Shown here: one piece after another, positions 1-8,492 of the stretch
Layout: each line of letters starts with the position of its first letter
Position numbering within the stretch: position 1 is the stretch's first letter
From: Accumulibacter sp.
GTDB taxonomy: Bacteria; Pseudomonadota; Gammaproteobacteria; Burkholderiales; Rhodocyclaceae
Assembly: GCA_031257115.1 (NCBI GenBank)
Contig: JAIRPF010000089.1
Coordinates: 1-54,526, forward strand
DNA: 54,526 nucleotides
Direction: 5' to 3'
Translations under genes and position numbers: made by a program
The notes under the pieces: model-generated
Databases searched by the model: none
What the model saw: only the letters and a program-made list of their open reading frames with translations
Told to the model about the DNA's origin: nothing

Positions 1-106
1 GCTGGAACCCCGGCCTGGAAGGCCGGGGTTTCGACCGTAGCTACTTGGGAGGGGTGCAAACCCCTTCCAAGTTCGTTCACAGCGACAGGCATGAATGCCT
101 GTCGCT
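1..106 (+). repeat. Structured three-hairpin repeat, copy A
   Basis: Three hairpins follow one another. Hairpin 1 pairs 6-15 with 21-30. Hairpin 2 pairs 44-54 with 61-71 (CTTGG.. with ..CCAAG, loop tgcaaa). Hairpin 3 pairs 81-92 with 95-106 (agcgacaggcat and its complement). The linkers tcgaccgtagc and ttcgttcac recur in copies B (10503-10613) and C (12228-12366). The left edge is cut by the window start, so the full unit may begin earlier. Hairpin 1 could also terminate whatever gene lies to the left. Confidence 0.75.
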
Positions 107-204
107 AATTAGTTGCTATTTCACTTTTCACGGCGGTTGGAGTTCCCTCCGTGTCTGTGGTAAAAAGGGTTTTGCGTCAATCCGCCGTTGGAGAAAAAAC
201 GAAA

Positions 205-1218
205 ATGAGCAAGGCAATCCGTCTGGCCGTGACCTTGGGGGATCCCGCCGGTATCGGCCCCGAAATCGTGGCGAAGGCGGCGTCCCGGATGCGCGCGGAA
301 ATTTCGGCCGGACGCATCGAATTCCTTGTCCTCGGCAGCGCTTCGGCGCTGGACGAAGCCTGCGAACGGACGGGTCTGTCGCGGGAGAGCCTGCCGCTGC
401 GTCTCATCGACGTCGGCCCCGTGGAGGGCGAAATCGTCACGGGGACGATCTCGGCCGTCGGCGGCGAATGGGCTTACCGCGCGGTCGAGCGCGCCGCGAA
501 AATGGTTCTGGCCGGAGAGGCCGACGCCATCGTCACCGCGCCCCTGTCGAAAGAAGCCCTGCACCTGGCCGGACATCGCTTCGAGGGGCACACCGAATTG
601 CTGGCGCACCTCACCGGAATGCGGGACGCCGTCATGATGCTGGCGCACGGCGAGATGCGGGTGAGCCACGTGACGACGCACTGCGCCATCGCCGACGTGC
701 CCGGCCGCGTCACGCCGATCCGGCTGCGCCGCGTCATCGACGCCACGCTCGACGCCCTGCAATGCCTGGGCCTCGAAAAGCCGCGCCTCGGCGTCGCGGG
801 ACTCAATCCGCACGCCGGCGAAGGCGGCATCCTCGGCCAGGAAGACAGGCGGATCATCGCGCCGGTCATCGCGGAGTATGCCGGCAAGGGCCACGACGTC
901 ACCGGGCCGGTGCCCGGCGACACGGTTTTCATCAAGCTGCGCGCCCGGCAATTCGACGCGGTGGTTGCCATGTACCACGATCAGGGGCATATTCCGGTCA
1001 AGCTGCTGGGATTCGACGTCGATCCGGCGACCGGACGGTGGCAGACCGTCGGCGGCGTCAACGTGACGCTCGGCCTTCCGATCCTGCGCACGTCCGTCGA
1101 CCACGGCACCGCCTTCGACATCGCCGGCCGGGGCGTCGCCAACGCGGACAGCCTGGTCGACGCCGCCGGATACGCGATGAAATTGCTGGAAGGACGCCGA
1201 AATCGGCATCCAGTATAG
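205..1218 (+). CDS. pdxA: 4-hydroxythreonine-4-phosphate dehydrogenase
   Basis: NAD-dependent oxidation of 4-phosphohydroxy-L-threonine in pyridoxal 5'-phosphate synthesis; cytoplasmic dimer. The 337-residue product opens with the family signature AVTLGDPAGIGPEI (residues 8-21). It keeps the three metal-binding histidines in their motifs: TTHCAI (H159), NPHAGEGG (H203) and YHDQGHIP (H258), spaced as in the E. coli enzyme. I chose the ATG at 205 because the conserved domain starts there; an in-frame ATG at 151 would add 18 unconserved residues. In relatives the gene often follows surA, which would lie outside the window. A HupE-like gene follows 46 bases later. Confidence 0.95.
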   Translation: MSKAIRLAVTLGDPAGIGPEIVAKAASRMRAEISAGRIEFLVLGSASALDEACERTGLSRESLPLRLIDVGPVEGEIVTGTISAVGGEWAYRAVERAAKMVLAGEADAIVTAPLSKEALHLAGHRFEGHTELLAHLTGMRDAVMMLAHGEMRVSHVTTHCAIADVPGRVTPIRLRRVIDATLDALQCLGLEKPRLGVAGLNPHAGEGGILGQEDRRIIAPVIAEYAGKGHDVTGPVPGDTVFIKLRARQFDAVVAMYHDQGHIPVKLLGFDVDPATGRWQTVGGVNVTLGLPILRTSVDHGTAFDIAGRGVANADSLVDAAGYAMKLLEGRRNRHPV

Positions 1219-1264
1219 AGAGACACGAACAACATCTTTACATTCATAACCGAAGGAGTCCGTC

Positions 1265-1840
1265 ATGAACAAACTCGTTCCAAACGTCGCAATCCTGGCT
1301 CTGGCCTGTCTCCCCGCCGTCGCCCTCGCCCACATCGGCCAGGGCGACCACGGTTTCATGGATGGCCTCGCCCATCCCTTCCTCGGCATGGATCACTTGC
1401 TGGCCATGCTGGCCGTCGGCGTCTGGGGCGCTCTGTATACCGCCCGCGCCTGGCTGGCTCCGGCCTGCTTCGTTGCTTTTCTGGCCGTCGGCGCCCTTCT
1501 CGGCCAGCACGGTTTCGTCCTGCCGCAGCTCGAACCGCTCGTCGCCGTCTCGGTGCTCGCCCTCGGCCTGATGCTGGCGCATCCGCTGAAACCTGGGCTT
1601 GCGGCCTCGCTCGCGCTCATCGGCGGCTTCGCGGTTTTCCACGGAATGGCGCACGGCGGCGAACTCTCGGTCGGCGCCAGCGTCCTCGCGGGCATCGTCC
1701 TCGGCTCGGCGGCGCTGCACGCGGCGGGCATCGGCCTCGCCTGTTTCCTCATGAAAAACCGCCCGCAAGCCCGCCGCCGTTTCGGCCAGCTGCTCGCCCT
1801 GCTCGGCGGGGGGCTTATTCTTTCAAGCGTCCTGGGTTGA
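1265..1840 (+). CDS. hupE: HupE/UreJ family membrane protein
   Basis: Small integral membrane protein of the HupE/UreJ family, whose members are linked to nickel or cobalt uptake. The 191 residues start with a hydrophobic leader ending near ALAHIGQGDHG. The family motif HPFLGMDHLLAMLAVG follows (about residues 38-53), then five or so hydrophobic segments with the second histidine motif FHGMAHGGEL (about residues 125-134). A purine-rich site (gaaggag) lies just before the ATG. No nickel enzyme genes are near and no cobalamin or nickel riboswitch is visible upstream, so the metal is undecided. The symbol is a family label rather than proof of function. Confidence 0.85.
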   Translation: MNKLVPNVAILALACLPAVALAHIGQGDHGFMDGLAHPFLGMDHLLAMLAVGVWGALYTARAWLAPACFVAFLAVGALLGQHGFVLPQLEPLVAVSVLALGLMLAHPLKPGLAASLALIGGFAVFHGMAHGGELSVGASVLAGIVLGSAALHAAGIGLACFLMKNRPQARRRFGQLLALLGGGLILSSVLG

Positions 1841-2090
1841 TATTCCTTTGCCGGCCATCGGATGATTGCCTTTAATTGCCCTGCGAGCGATCCTTCCTCG
1901 CCTAGCGCGTTTTTCATCGCGTCGGCAATGGAATTTCTCGCTCGCCGGATGCTGTGCGCAAGGTGAAAAAAACCCGCAAGAAGAGTTAAAACAGTTTTCC
2001 GGCGGCAGGTGGCAATCGCCTTGGCGGCGCGCGGTTTCGCCACGCCCTTGGGATACGCTTGCCCTCTCAAGTCCCGGCTTTGCCGGGGGC

Positions 2091-2369
2091 AACGAGCGTT
2101 TTAACGGATATATCGCGCCGCACAGCCTCACGAACATTTTCTATATCCTGCGCCATGCGTTTCCCGCAGCACAAAGGCGTGACCTGTTTCCTGGTCTGTG
2201 TATGCTTTTCGGCGCTGTCGAAGTCAATGAAGAAAAAATCATTGCCGCCATTCACAAGGAAAATTTCGCCGATTTCGAGGACTGCCTGCAAGCGGAATGC
2301 GCGGAATACGTCGGCGCGGATGTCACGACCGTAACGCCCGAGGAGTTTTTGAAGAATTACGTCGAATAG
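2091..2369 (+). pseudogene. 3' fragment of a PIN-domain toxin-like gene
   Basis: The reading frame ending at 2369 encodes IAPHSLTNIFYILRH, then AAIHKENFADFEDCLQAECA and VTPEEFLKNY. This is the middle and end of a small PIN-domain nuclease, the toxin of VapBC-like pairs. The N-terminal strand with the first catalytic aspartate (VDTNV type) is absent; sequence before about 2091 in this frame does not resemble the family. No antitoxin gene lies upstream. I therefore call it a remnant, probably inactive. The frame stays open to 1866, so a short fusion product cannot be excluded. Confidence 0.6.
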
Positions 2370-2943
2370 GCGACCCGAACGGTTTGGTGTGAACGTAGCG
2401 CCCCCAACCAGTCAAGGCCATAGACTGACTGAGCAAAGCGAAAATCCGGCAAAACGCGGAATCGAGGCAGATGTTTCCGTCTCGCTTCGATCCAGTCTAC
2501 GAGCTTTTGACGGAAAGATGATTCAATTGTTGGAGTTCGCTTTGCTTACCCCAATCCATGATCCGTCACTGAATTTTCGCTGCTCCGATCCAGCCCACGC
2601 GCTGGACAAGCCTACCTCTTGAGAAGTAGCTCGCGGCAAAGCCACAGGGCGGAGAGAGTCGGGTGATTGTTTTTTCCAACCGTATCCGGACATCCGAACC
2701 GCCGAACTCCTTCCGTCATGCCTTCGGTGCGACACTTTCCTCAGGAGGGAGGCCTGGCTTGCGGCGCTGCGCGCCGGAAGGCACGTTCCTGGATTCCCGC
2801 GTTCGCGGGAATGACGACGGCGATGGAACGGCGAAGGCAATGGCGAACCGGATTCCCGCTTTTCAAGGGAATGACGGGGGCTTTCTTCGTTTTTCGCCGT
2901 GTTCGTCGTGATCATCGCTTTCCCGTTCTCCGCATTTTGGGTG
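2370..2943. other. Intergenic stretch with decayed repeats
   Basis: No convincing gene. From about 2648 to 2816 it carries a copy of the ~168 bp repeat also found at 35375-35542. A second dRS3-like palindrome sits at 2851-2876. 2370-2640 is unassigned; its frames match nothing I recognise. Confidence 0.6.
2648..2816 (+). repeat. ~168 bp repeat family 2, copy 1
   Basis: Runs from gagagagtcgggtgattgtt through the inverted match ccgaactccttccg, then a ctcaggaggga hairpin, then a GCGCTGCGCGCCGGAAGG box, and ends in the palindrome ATTCCCGCGTTCGCGGGAAT (2793-2812). The same order with few differences is found at 35375-35542. Related pieces occur near 24797, 32518, 37126 and 47672. Confidence 0.75.
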
Positions 2944-3313
2944 GGAAGCCGGCCGATAAGCCGGGTTCTGTCGTGGGCAACCATTCCTCTAGGCGCGCCG
3001 TTACCGGCGCGCTCAAGCAGCCTACCCGGAAGCGGCGCGAGCCACGCCATGCGCTTCCCTATTTGGCCTTGCTTCGGATGGGGTTTGCCGTGCCGTCCGT
3101 GTCGCCACGTCCGCGGTGGGCTCTTACCCCACCGTTTCACCCTTGCCGTTCCGGGTTGCCCCGGACTTGGGCGGTCTCCTCTCTGTTGCACTTTCCGTCG
3201 CTTTCGCCTCGCGGCTTATGGCGCCCGGCCGTTAGCCGGCATCCTGCTCTGTGAAGCCCGGACTTTCCTCCCCGCGCCGAAAGACGCGCAGCGGTTGCCT
3301 GACCGACTTCCCG
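2944..3313 (-). ncRNA. rnpB: RNase P RNA, bacterial class A
   Basis: Catalytic RNA that matures tRNA 5' ends. Read on the minus strand, the 5' region has the universal GAGGAAAGTCCGGGCT (near 3255-3275) followed by agagcaggatgccggctaac. The 3' region gives cttgagcgcgccggtaacgg and ends with the pairing partner ccggcttatcggccgg. The length of about 370 nt fits the family. The ends are approximate by some bases. A TATAAT -10 box lies directly upstream (3319-3324). Confidence 0.93.
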
Positions 3314-3318
3314 CCGGC

Positions 3319-3324
3319 ATTATA
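3319..3324 (-). promoter_or_regulatory. -10 box of rnpB
   Basis: The minus strand reads TATAAT, a perfect -10, placing the RNA start near 3312, which agrees with the expected 5' end. No good -35 hexamer is seen at 16-18 bases upstream. Confidence 0.6.
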
Positions 3325-3466
3325 CGCCGGAGCGCCGCCGCGCCGGGATGTTTCGCGCTTTTTCATCGCGCGCGGGAAAGGACTTTGGGCCACGGAGTTC
3401 ACGGAGGACACGGAGAAAATCTCGCGGGCAATCCGCGCGGGCGGGAATCCTGTGCCTACGCATCCC

Positions 3467-3588
3467 CGTCATTCCCGCGCAAGCGGGAATCCAGTTCGTT
3501 GTCTCCAGACCGAAGGGCTGCAATTCAAAAGATGCGGCGCTACACGCCGAAATGCATGCCCTGGATTCCCGCTTTCGCGGGAATGACG
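3467..3588 (+). repeat. 122 bp palindrome-bounded element, copy 1
   Basis: Starts with CGTCATTCCCGCGCAAGCGG and ends with GCTTTCGCGGGAATGACG, which are dRS3-like palindromes. The core carries a CCGAAGGGC hairpin, ATTCAAAAGATGCGGCGCT and CGCCGAAATGCATGCCCTGG. Sister copies: 14009, 24924, 32844, 37213 and 52836. Confidence 0.85.
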
Positions 3589-3643
3589 GGAATTTTCGGG
3601 TGAATGACGGGAATTGGCGGGCGAATGACGGGAATTGGCGGGA
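3581..3643 (+). repeat. Three 21-nt tandem repeats
   Basis: Units at 3581-3601, 3602-3622 and 3623-3643 share gaatgacgggaatt followed by ttcgggt, ggcgggc or ggcggga. They look like stuttered copies of the end of the neighbouring palindrome element. Confidence 0.85.
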
Positions 3644-3811
3644 GGCTGATTAAAAACGCTCCAACGTTTTTTGCTTTTCGCCGTGCCTGCTGTGCCCGCC
3701 GTGGTTGATTGCTTTTGATCACGGAGGAAAACCTTCTGAAAATTTTCGCTTTTCTCCGTGTTCTCCGCGCTCTTCGTGGTCAAAGCCTTGCCTTTCGCCG
3801 GGGTCGATTAC

Positions 3812-4888
3812 TCAAAGCCGGCGCGCCATGAAGCGGGCCAGCGCCGGGCCGATGAGCGTGGCGAGCAGCAGGCGCGCCGTCTGGAAAGCCATGACGAAGG
3901 GGAGGTCGACGCCCGACGTGGCGGCAATGATGGCGACGGAGTCCATGCCGCCCGGACTGGTGGCCAGATAGGCCGTTAGCGGATCGATGTCGACGACCCG
4001 CGTGAGCGCCGCCGCGATGCCGGCGCACGCCAGAACCAGGCAGGCGATCGAGACGAGTATCGAGGGCAGCGCCCTCGACGCCTGGCGCAGGGCCTGGCGC
4101 GTGAAGCGCAGGCCGATGCCCCAGCCCAGGGTGACGTAGGCGGGAGCCAGTATCCAGGGCGGCAGGGTGATCGTCAGAAGGCCGTTGGCTTGCAGGACAC
4201 TGCCGACGACCAGCGGCGTGAGCAGGGGGCCGCCGGGGATTCTGAAAGAGTTCGCCAGCAGCGCGCTCGCGCCGGCGAGCAGCAGCGTGGCGGCCAGGTC
4301 GGTCCACGGGACGCCGGACAGCCAGTTCGAGAACACGCCGTGATCGGGATGAGCGCCGCCCATCCAGAAATGGGAGACGATCGTGGCCACGAGGCTGACG
4401 ATGACCACGCGCATGTACTGCATCAGGGCCACCAGGCGCATGTCCGCGCCGTACTCGTCCGCCATCAGCGTCATGACCGAGGCGCCTCCGGGCGAGCAGC
4501 CCCAGACGGCCGTCGTCCCCGGAAGGATTTTTTTGCGCGCGAGAATCCATCCCATCCAGGCGCAGGCGAAGATGACCGTGAGAGTGACCGAAACGAAGAT
4601 CAGCCAGCCTTCGCGCAGGGAAACCAGGATTTCCGGGGTGATGCCGCGAGCCACGAGACAGCCCACGATGCCTTGCGCCACGACGAAGGGCTTGCGCGTG
4701 ACGCGCGGCGAGCCGTCGGCGATGGCGACCAGGATCGCGGCCAGCATGGCTCCGAGCAGCAGGGCGGCGGGGAGCCGGATGGCGTCGAACAGGCCGGAAA
4801 AGGCCAGGGACAGGACGGACAGGACGATCCAGTGAACGAAGCGCGGCCGGCCGTTCAGGGAAAAATACGCGCTACCGGGGGTGGGCAT
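3812..4888 (-). CDS. AbrB family membrane permease
   Basis: Inner-membrane protein of the AbrB/duplicated transporter family (once mislabelled ammonia monooxygenase). The 358 residues form two similar halves of hydrophobic helices. Each half carries the family motif: CSPGGASVMTLMADEYGADM (about residues 130-149) and ATSPGGMDSVAIIA (about residues 309-322). Substrate is unknown for most members. It is transcribed alone toward the rnpB repeats. A strong hairpin at 4915-4944 separates it from the pepA-holC unit upstream. The ATG at 4888 is the only start that keeps the first helix. Confidence 0.85.
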   Translation of the reverse strand: MPTPGSAYFSLNGRPRFVHWIVLSVLSLAFSGLFDAIRLPAALLLGAMLAAILVAIADGSPRVTRKPFVVAQGIVGCLVARGITPEILVSLREGWLIFVSVTLTVIFACAWMGWILARKKILPGTTAVWGCSPGGASVMTLMADEYGADMRLVALMQYMRVVIVSLVATIVSHFWMGGAHPDHGVFSNWLSGVPWTDLAATLLLAGASALLANSFRIPGGPLLTPLVVGSVLQANGLLTITLPPWILAPAYVTLGWGIGLRFTRQALRQASRALPSILVSIACLVLACAGIAAALTRVVDIDPLTAYLATSPGGMDSVAIIAATSGVDLPFVMAFQTARLLLATLIGPALARFMARRL

Positions 4889-4914
4889 GATCGATTCGAG
4901 AGTGGCGACACGGC

Positions 4915-4944
4915 GCGCCTCGCCGGAACCTTTCGGCGAGGCGC
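4915..4944 (-). terminator. GC-rich hairpin after the pepA-holC unit
   Basis: gcgcctcgccg (4915-4925) pairs perfectly with cggcgaggcgc (4934-4944). It lies between the end of the 5044-5436 gene and the abrB-like start, where termination is expected. No U tract follows on the minus strand, so it may be weak or factor-assisted. Confidence 0.45.
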
Positions 4945-5043
4945 GTCATGACAGGACGCGGACATTATACGGACTGGAACCCCCGAACGCCGCCGGGCGC
5001 GAAAAACACATCGCGGACGATCCGGAACCGGATCGGGCGGCGG

Positions 5044-5436
5044 CTATTTGCGGCGGGCCACGAAATCGCGCAGCGCGGCTTCCATCGTCGACGTGATTCC
5101 GCTGCGCAACTCCTCGCTGATGTTGAGCAAGGTGGCCTCGATCAGCGTCGGCAGCTCGTAGGCCATCTGCTCCTGGATGGCCTGGGTCATCTGCGCGGCG
5201 AGTTCTTCGAGGGAAGCGTCGGGCGGCGGCGGCGAATCCGCTTCCGGCGCGCCGGCGGCCGGCGTTTCGGGCGGCTCCTCGCCGACGGCGACGATCTCGG
5301 TCAGGACGGGGATGTCGTCCTCTTCCGTTTCGGCCGGAAACGCGCCGGCGCCGGGAATTTCGTCCCGCCGGTTGGCCAGGAAGCTGCGCCGCCTCGGCGG
5401 CGTCGCGGGATTTTCGGCCTTGCCGCCAGCGTTCAT
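5044..5436 (-). CDS. Acidic proline-rich hypothetical protein after holC
   Basis: A 130-residue protein of unknown function. The N-terminal two thirds are low complexity with many Pro, Ala, Glu and Asp. The last 50 residues look helical (ASLEELAAQMTQAIQEQMAY, then a second helix ending DFVARRK). Its ATG overlaps the holC stop in an ATGA, so the two are translationally coupled. A similar small protein follows holC in Burkholderia-type genomes (DUF2486), and I believe this is its counterpart. A role with DNA polymerase clamp loading is only suggested by position. Confidence 0.75.
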   Translation of the reverse strand: MNAGGKAENPATPPRRRSFLANRRDEIPGAGAFPAETEEDDIPVLTEIVAVGEEPPETPAAGAPEADSPPPPDASLEELAAQMTQAIQEQMAYELPTLIEATLLNISEELRSGITSTMEAALRDFVARRK

Positions 5437-5861
5437 GAGGATTTCTCCGCAAGATCGAAGTATTGGATCGCGTAGCCGCGATCCTTGTAGAACCGGACGC
5501 GCTCGCGCGCCGCCTGCCGCTCGCCGTCGCTCCGGCCGACCACTTCGATGAGGCTGGCGAAACGCGAGAAAGTCGGCGGTATTTCGGAAGACAGATTGAG
5601 CAGGCGCTCGTTCCACGCCGCCGCCGTGGAATCCGCCGTGATGACGATCGGCGTTTCCGCCGCGAGCGGGGACGTATCGCGCACGTGCGGGACGAAACCG
5701 GTCGGCGGGGAAACCCACAATTGCCGGTCGAGCGCCCCCGCGAGTTCGGCCTCGGGCGCGTAGACCAGCACCGTCTTCCCCTGCCGGCAAGCCTTGCCGA
5801 GCAGGGCGGCGGCCGCGGCGACGCGGTCGGCGGCGTTGTGGTAGAAGAATATCCGGGTCAA
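5433..5861 (-). CDS. holC: DNA polymerase III chi subunit
   Basis: Chi links the clamp loader to single-strand-binding protein. The 142-residue product begins LTRIFFYHNAADRV and contains the family stretches GKACRQGKTVLVYA, LWVSPPTGFVPH and FYKDRGYAIQYF near the end; length matches E. coli chi (147). The likely start is a TTG whose bases overlap the pepA stop codon (TTGA); no ATG fits the conserved N-terminus. The gene is the middle of pepA-holC-hypothetical, joined by overlaps on both sides. Confidence 0.9.
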   Translation of the reverse strand: MTRIFFYHNAADRVAAAAALLGKACRQGKTVLVYAPEAELAGALDRQLWVSPPTGFVPHVRDTSPLAAETPIVITADSTAAAWNERLLNLSSEIPPTFSRFASLIEVVGRSDGERQAARERVRFYKDRGYAIQYFDLAEKSS

Positions 5862-7348
5862 CGAAGTTTCCCGGCGAGCGCGAGCAGATAATGCGTCAGG
5901 AGCGGCACGGGCCGCCCCGTCGCGCCCTTGTCCGCCCCGGATTTCCAGGCCGTTCCGGCGATGTCCAGGTGCGCCCAGGCGAACTTTCCGGCGAAGCGCG
6001 ACAGGAAGCAGGCGGCCGTGACGCTCCCCGCCGGCCGGCCGCCGACGTTGGCCATGTCGGCGAAATTGCTCTTGAGCTGTTCCTGGTAATCGTCCCACAG
6101 CGGCATCCGCCAGGCCCGGTCGAAGGCCGCGTCGCCGGCGGCGAGCAGCGCGCCCGCCAGTTCGTCGTCGTTGGCGAACAATCCGCTGGCGACGTGGCCG
6201 AGCGCGATGACGCAAGCGCCGGTCAGGGTGGCGACGTCGATGACCGCCTGCGGCTTGAGACGCTCGGCGTAGGTCAGCGCGTCGCACAGGACGAGGCGGC
6301 CCTCGGCGTCGGTGTTGAGGATTTCGACGGTTTGCCCGGACAGCGAGGTGACGATGTCGCCGGGCTTGCCGGCCGCGCCGCCGGGCAGGTTCTCCACGCA
6401 CGGGGCGAGCGCGGCGAGGTTGATCGGCAGGCGCATCCGCGCGGCCGCGTCGAGGGTTCCGAGCACGCTGGCGGCGCCGCACATGTCGAACTTCATTTCG
6501 TCCATGCCCTCGCCGGGCTTGAGGGAGATGCCGCCGCTGTCGAAGGTGATCCCCTTGCCGATCAGGACGATGGGCTTGCCGTCCGGCGGGCCGCCCCGGT
6601 AGCGCGCGGCGATGAACTTCGGACTCTGCCGCGATCCCTTGGCGACGGAGAGCAGCGCGTTCATGCCGAGCGCCTCCATGTCGGCCTGTTCGAGAATATC
6701 GCAGTCGAGCCGGTGCTCGCCGGCGATCCGTTGCGCCGCCTCGGCCAGATGGGCCGGCGTACACACGTTGCCCGGCAGGTCGCCGAGCGTCCTCGCCAGG
6801 GCGACGCCCTCGCCGATCGCCAGGCCTTGCGCCAGCGCCTGCGCGGCGGCGGCTTCCCCGGTCTTTTCATCGACCGCGAAGGCCAGGCGCCCAAGCGGGC
6901 GCGCGTCCTCTTTCCTGCTCTTGAAGCGATCGAAGCGATACAGGGTTTCCCGCGCGGCCATCGCCGCCTGACGGATGCGCCAGGCGGCGCTGCGTTTTCT
7001 TACCGGAATGCGCGTCAGGAGCAGCGTGGCGTCCGTGGCGCCGCTGTTCCCGGCCGCCCGGACGGCGGCGCGGATCGCCGCGATGTAGGCTTTGTCGTGG
7101 AATTCCTTTTCCTTGCCGAGTCCGATCAGCAGCAGGCGTTCGCCGCCGAACGCCGGGACGTTGCGCAGCATGAGCGCGGTTCCGGCCTTGCCGTCCATGT
7201 CGCCGCTGGCGAGAACCCCGTCGAGGAAACGCCGGGCGCTCTCGCCGAATTCCCCGCCCGCGGCCAGGCCGCGCGATTCGAAAACGCCGGCGACGACGCA
7301 GGATTCGCGCCGTTTCGTCGCGTCCGGAAGTTTTATGCTAAATTCCAC
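5858..7348 (-). CDS. pepA: Leucyl aminopeptidase
   Basis: Cytosolic dizinc/manganese aminopeptidase of family M17; some homologues also bind DNA at recombination sites. The 496 residues contain IGKGITFDSGGISLKPG (metal and catalytic lysine region), MKFDMCGAASVLG and the signature NTDAEGRLVLCDAL. The start is taken as GTG at 7348, preceded by AGGAG at good spacing; an ATG 13 codons upstream lacks such a site. It is divergent from lptF, the usual betaproteobacterial arrangement, with about 64 bases between them. Confidence 0.95.
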   Translation of the reverse strand: MEFSIKLPDATKRRESCVVAGVFESRGLAAGGEFGESARRFLDGVLASGDMDGKAGTALMLRNVPAFGGERLLLIGLGKEKEFHDKAYIAAIRAAVRAAGNSGATDATLLLTRIPVRKRSAAWRIRQAAMAARETLYRFDRFKSRKEDARPLGRLAFAVDEKTGEAAAAQALAQGLAIGEGVALARTLGDLPGNVCTPAHLAEAAQRIAGEHRLDCDILEQADMEALGMNALLSVAKGSRQSPKFIAARYRGGPPDGKPIVLIGKGITFDSGGISLKPGEGMDEMKFDMCGAASVLGTLDAAARMRLPINLAALAPCVENLPGGAAGKPGDIVTSLSGQTVEILNTDAEGRLVLCDALTYAERLKPQAVIDVATLTGACVIALGHVASGLFANDDELAGALLAAGDAAFDRAWRMPLWDDYQEQLKSNFADMANVGGRPAGSVTAACFLSRFAGKFAWAHLDIAGTAWKSGADKGATGRPVPLLTHYLLALAGKLR

Positions 7349-7412
7349 CCGCTTCTCCTGCTTGAGATCAAAGAAGCCGATTATCACTTTAGTTTTTCCA
7401 TCAAGTCAAAAA

Positions 7413-8492
7413 ATGATCTTTCAGCGCGCCATCCGGCGCGAATTCACCCAGTCGGCGGCTGGCGTGTTCATCGCCCTGTTCGCCATCCTGATGACGACCC
7501 AGCTCATCCGTCTGCTGGGAGAAGCCGCCGAGGGAGCGATCGCTCCGGAAGCCGTGGCCGCCCTGCTCGGATTCTCGGCGCTGAACTATATTCCGACGCT
7601 GCTGGCGCTCTCGTCCTTCATCGCCATCCTGCTGGCCCTGTCGCGCAGCTACCGGGATTCGGAGATGGTGGTGTGGTTTTCCTGCGGCGTGCCGCTCACC
7701 GCCTGGCTGCGCCCGGTGCTGGTCTTCATCATGCCCCTGGTGCTGGCGATCGCGGCGCTCTCGCTCTTCGTTTCGCCCTGGGCCTTGTCGAAAAGCGCCG
7801 AATACCGGGGCAATCTCGAAACGCGCCGGGACGCCGGCCAGGTGACGCCGGGCACCTTCCAGGAATCGTCATCGGGCGAACGGGTGGTTTTCGTGGAAGG
7901 CGTCTCCGAGGATGAGCGTTACGTCAGGAACGTGTTCGTCAGCGCGATGCAGAACCAGCGGCTCGGCGTGACGATGGCGGCGACCGGACACCAGGAATTC
8001 GCCGGGAACGGCGACCGCTTCATCGTGTTGCAGAACGGCCGGCGCTACGAAATGCAGCCGGGGTCCGTCGAATTCCGGATCATGGAGTACGCGCGCTACG
8101 CCGTGCGCGTCGAGACCAGGGAAGCGCGCGGCATCGAAAAAACGCCGAAAAACACGCCGACGCTGGATTTGATCGGCAACGATTCCCGCGCCAGCCAGGC
8201 CGAGCTGCTTTGGCGCATCGGAATGCCGGTGTCCGCCGTTATCCTGGCCATGCTGGCGATCCCGCTCTCGTTCGTCAACCCGCGCGCCGGCCGGTCGGCC
8301 AATTTCCTGCTGGCGCTGTTCGTCTACATGGTCTACAACAACATGATGACCATCGGCCAGGCGTGGGTCGCCAGCGGCCGGATTTCCTTCCTCGCCGGCC
8401 TGGCCGGAATCCACCTGCTCATGGCCTGCCTGCTGCCCCTGCTGTTCTTCAGACGCATCGCGGTGTTCTCCTTCACGCGGTTTTCCCGATGA
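7413..8492 (+). CDS. lptF: LPS export ABC permease LptF
   Basis: Inner-membrane subunit of the LptB2FG complex, which extracts lipopolysaccharide and passes it to LptC-A-D. The 359 residues show the YjgP/YjgQ layout: two to three N-terminal helices, a periplasmic domain of about residues 125-260 (opening after SLFVSPWALSKSAEYRG), then three C-terminal helices including IPLSFVNPRAGRS. The ATG at 7413 precedes MIFQRAIRREF. The stop overlaps the lptG start (ATGA), so the pair is coupled. Confidence 0.93.
   Translation: MIFQRAIRREFTQSAAGVFIALFAILMTTQLIRLLGEAAEGAIAPEAVAALLGFSALNYIPTLLALSSFIAILLALSRSYRDSEMVVWFSCGVPLTAWLRPVLVFIMPLVLAIAALSLFVSPWALSKSAEYRGNLETRRDAGQVTPGTFQESSSGERVVFVEGVSEDERYVRNVFVSAMQNQRLGVTMAATGHQEFAGNGDRFIVLQNGRRYEMQPGSVEFRIMEYARYAVRVETREARGIEKTPKNTPTLDLIGNDSRASQAELLWRIGMPVSAVILAMLAIPLSFVNPRAGRSANFLLALFVYMVYNNMMTIGQAWVASGRISFLAGLAGIHLLMACLLPLLFFRRIAVFSFTRFSR

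Larger units (their letters stand above)
3319..3811. other. Intergenic repeat cluster
   Basis: No gene seen. It holds the rnpB -10 box, a CACGGAG..CACGGAG type spacer repeat near 3390-3420, a 122 bp palindrome-bounded element (3467-3588), a 21-nt tandem array (3581-3643) and another spacer repeat (3665-3785). Confidence 0.65.

Noticed and set aside
2389-2622. Frame of 77 codons between the PIN remnant and rnpB
   Set aside because: No ribosome site or recognisable domain; both strands are open and the end runs into repeat family 2.
5891-7915. Plus-strand frame of 674 codons over pepA
   Set aside because: Antisense to a clear PepA with all motifs; no ribosome site or domain.
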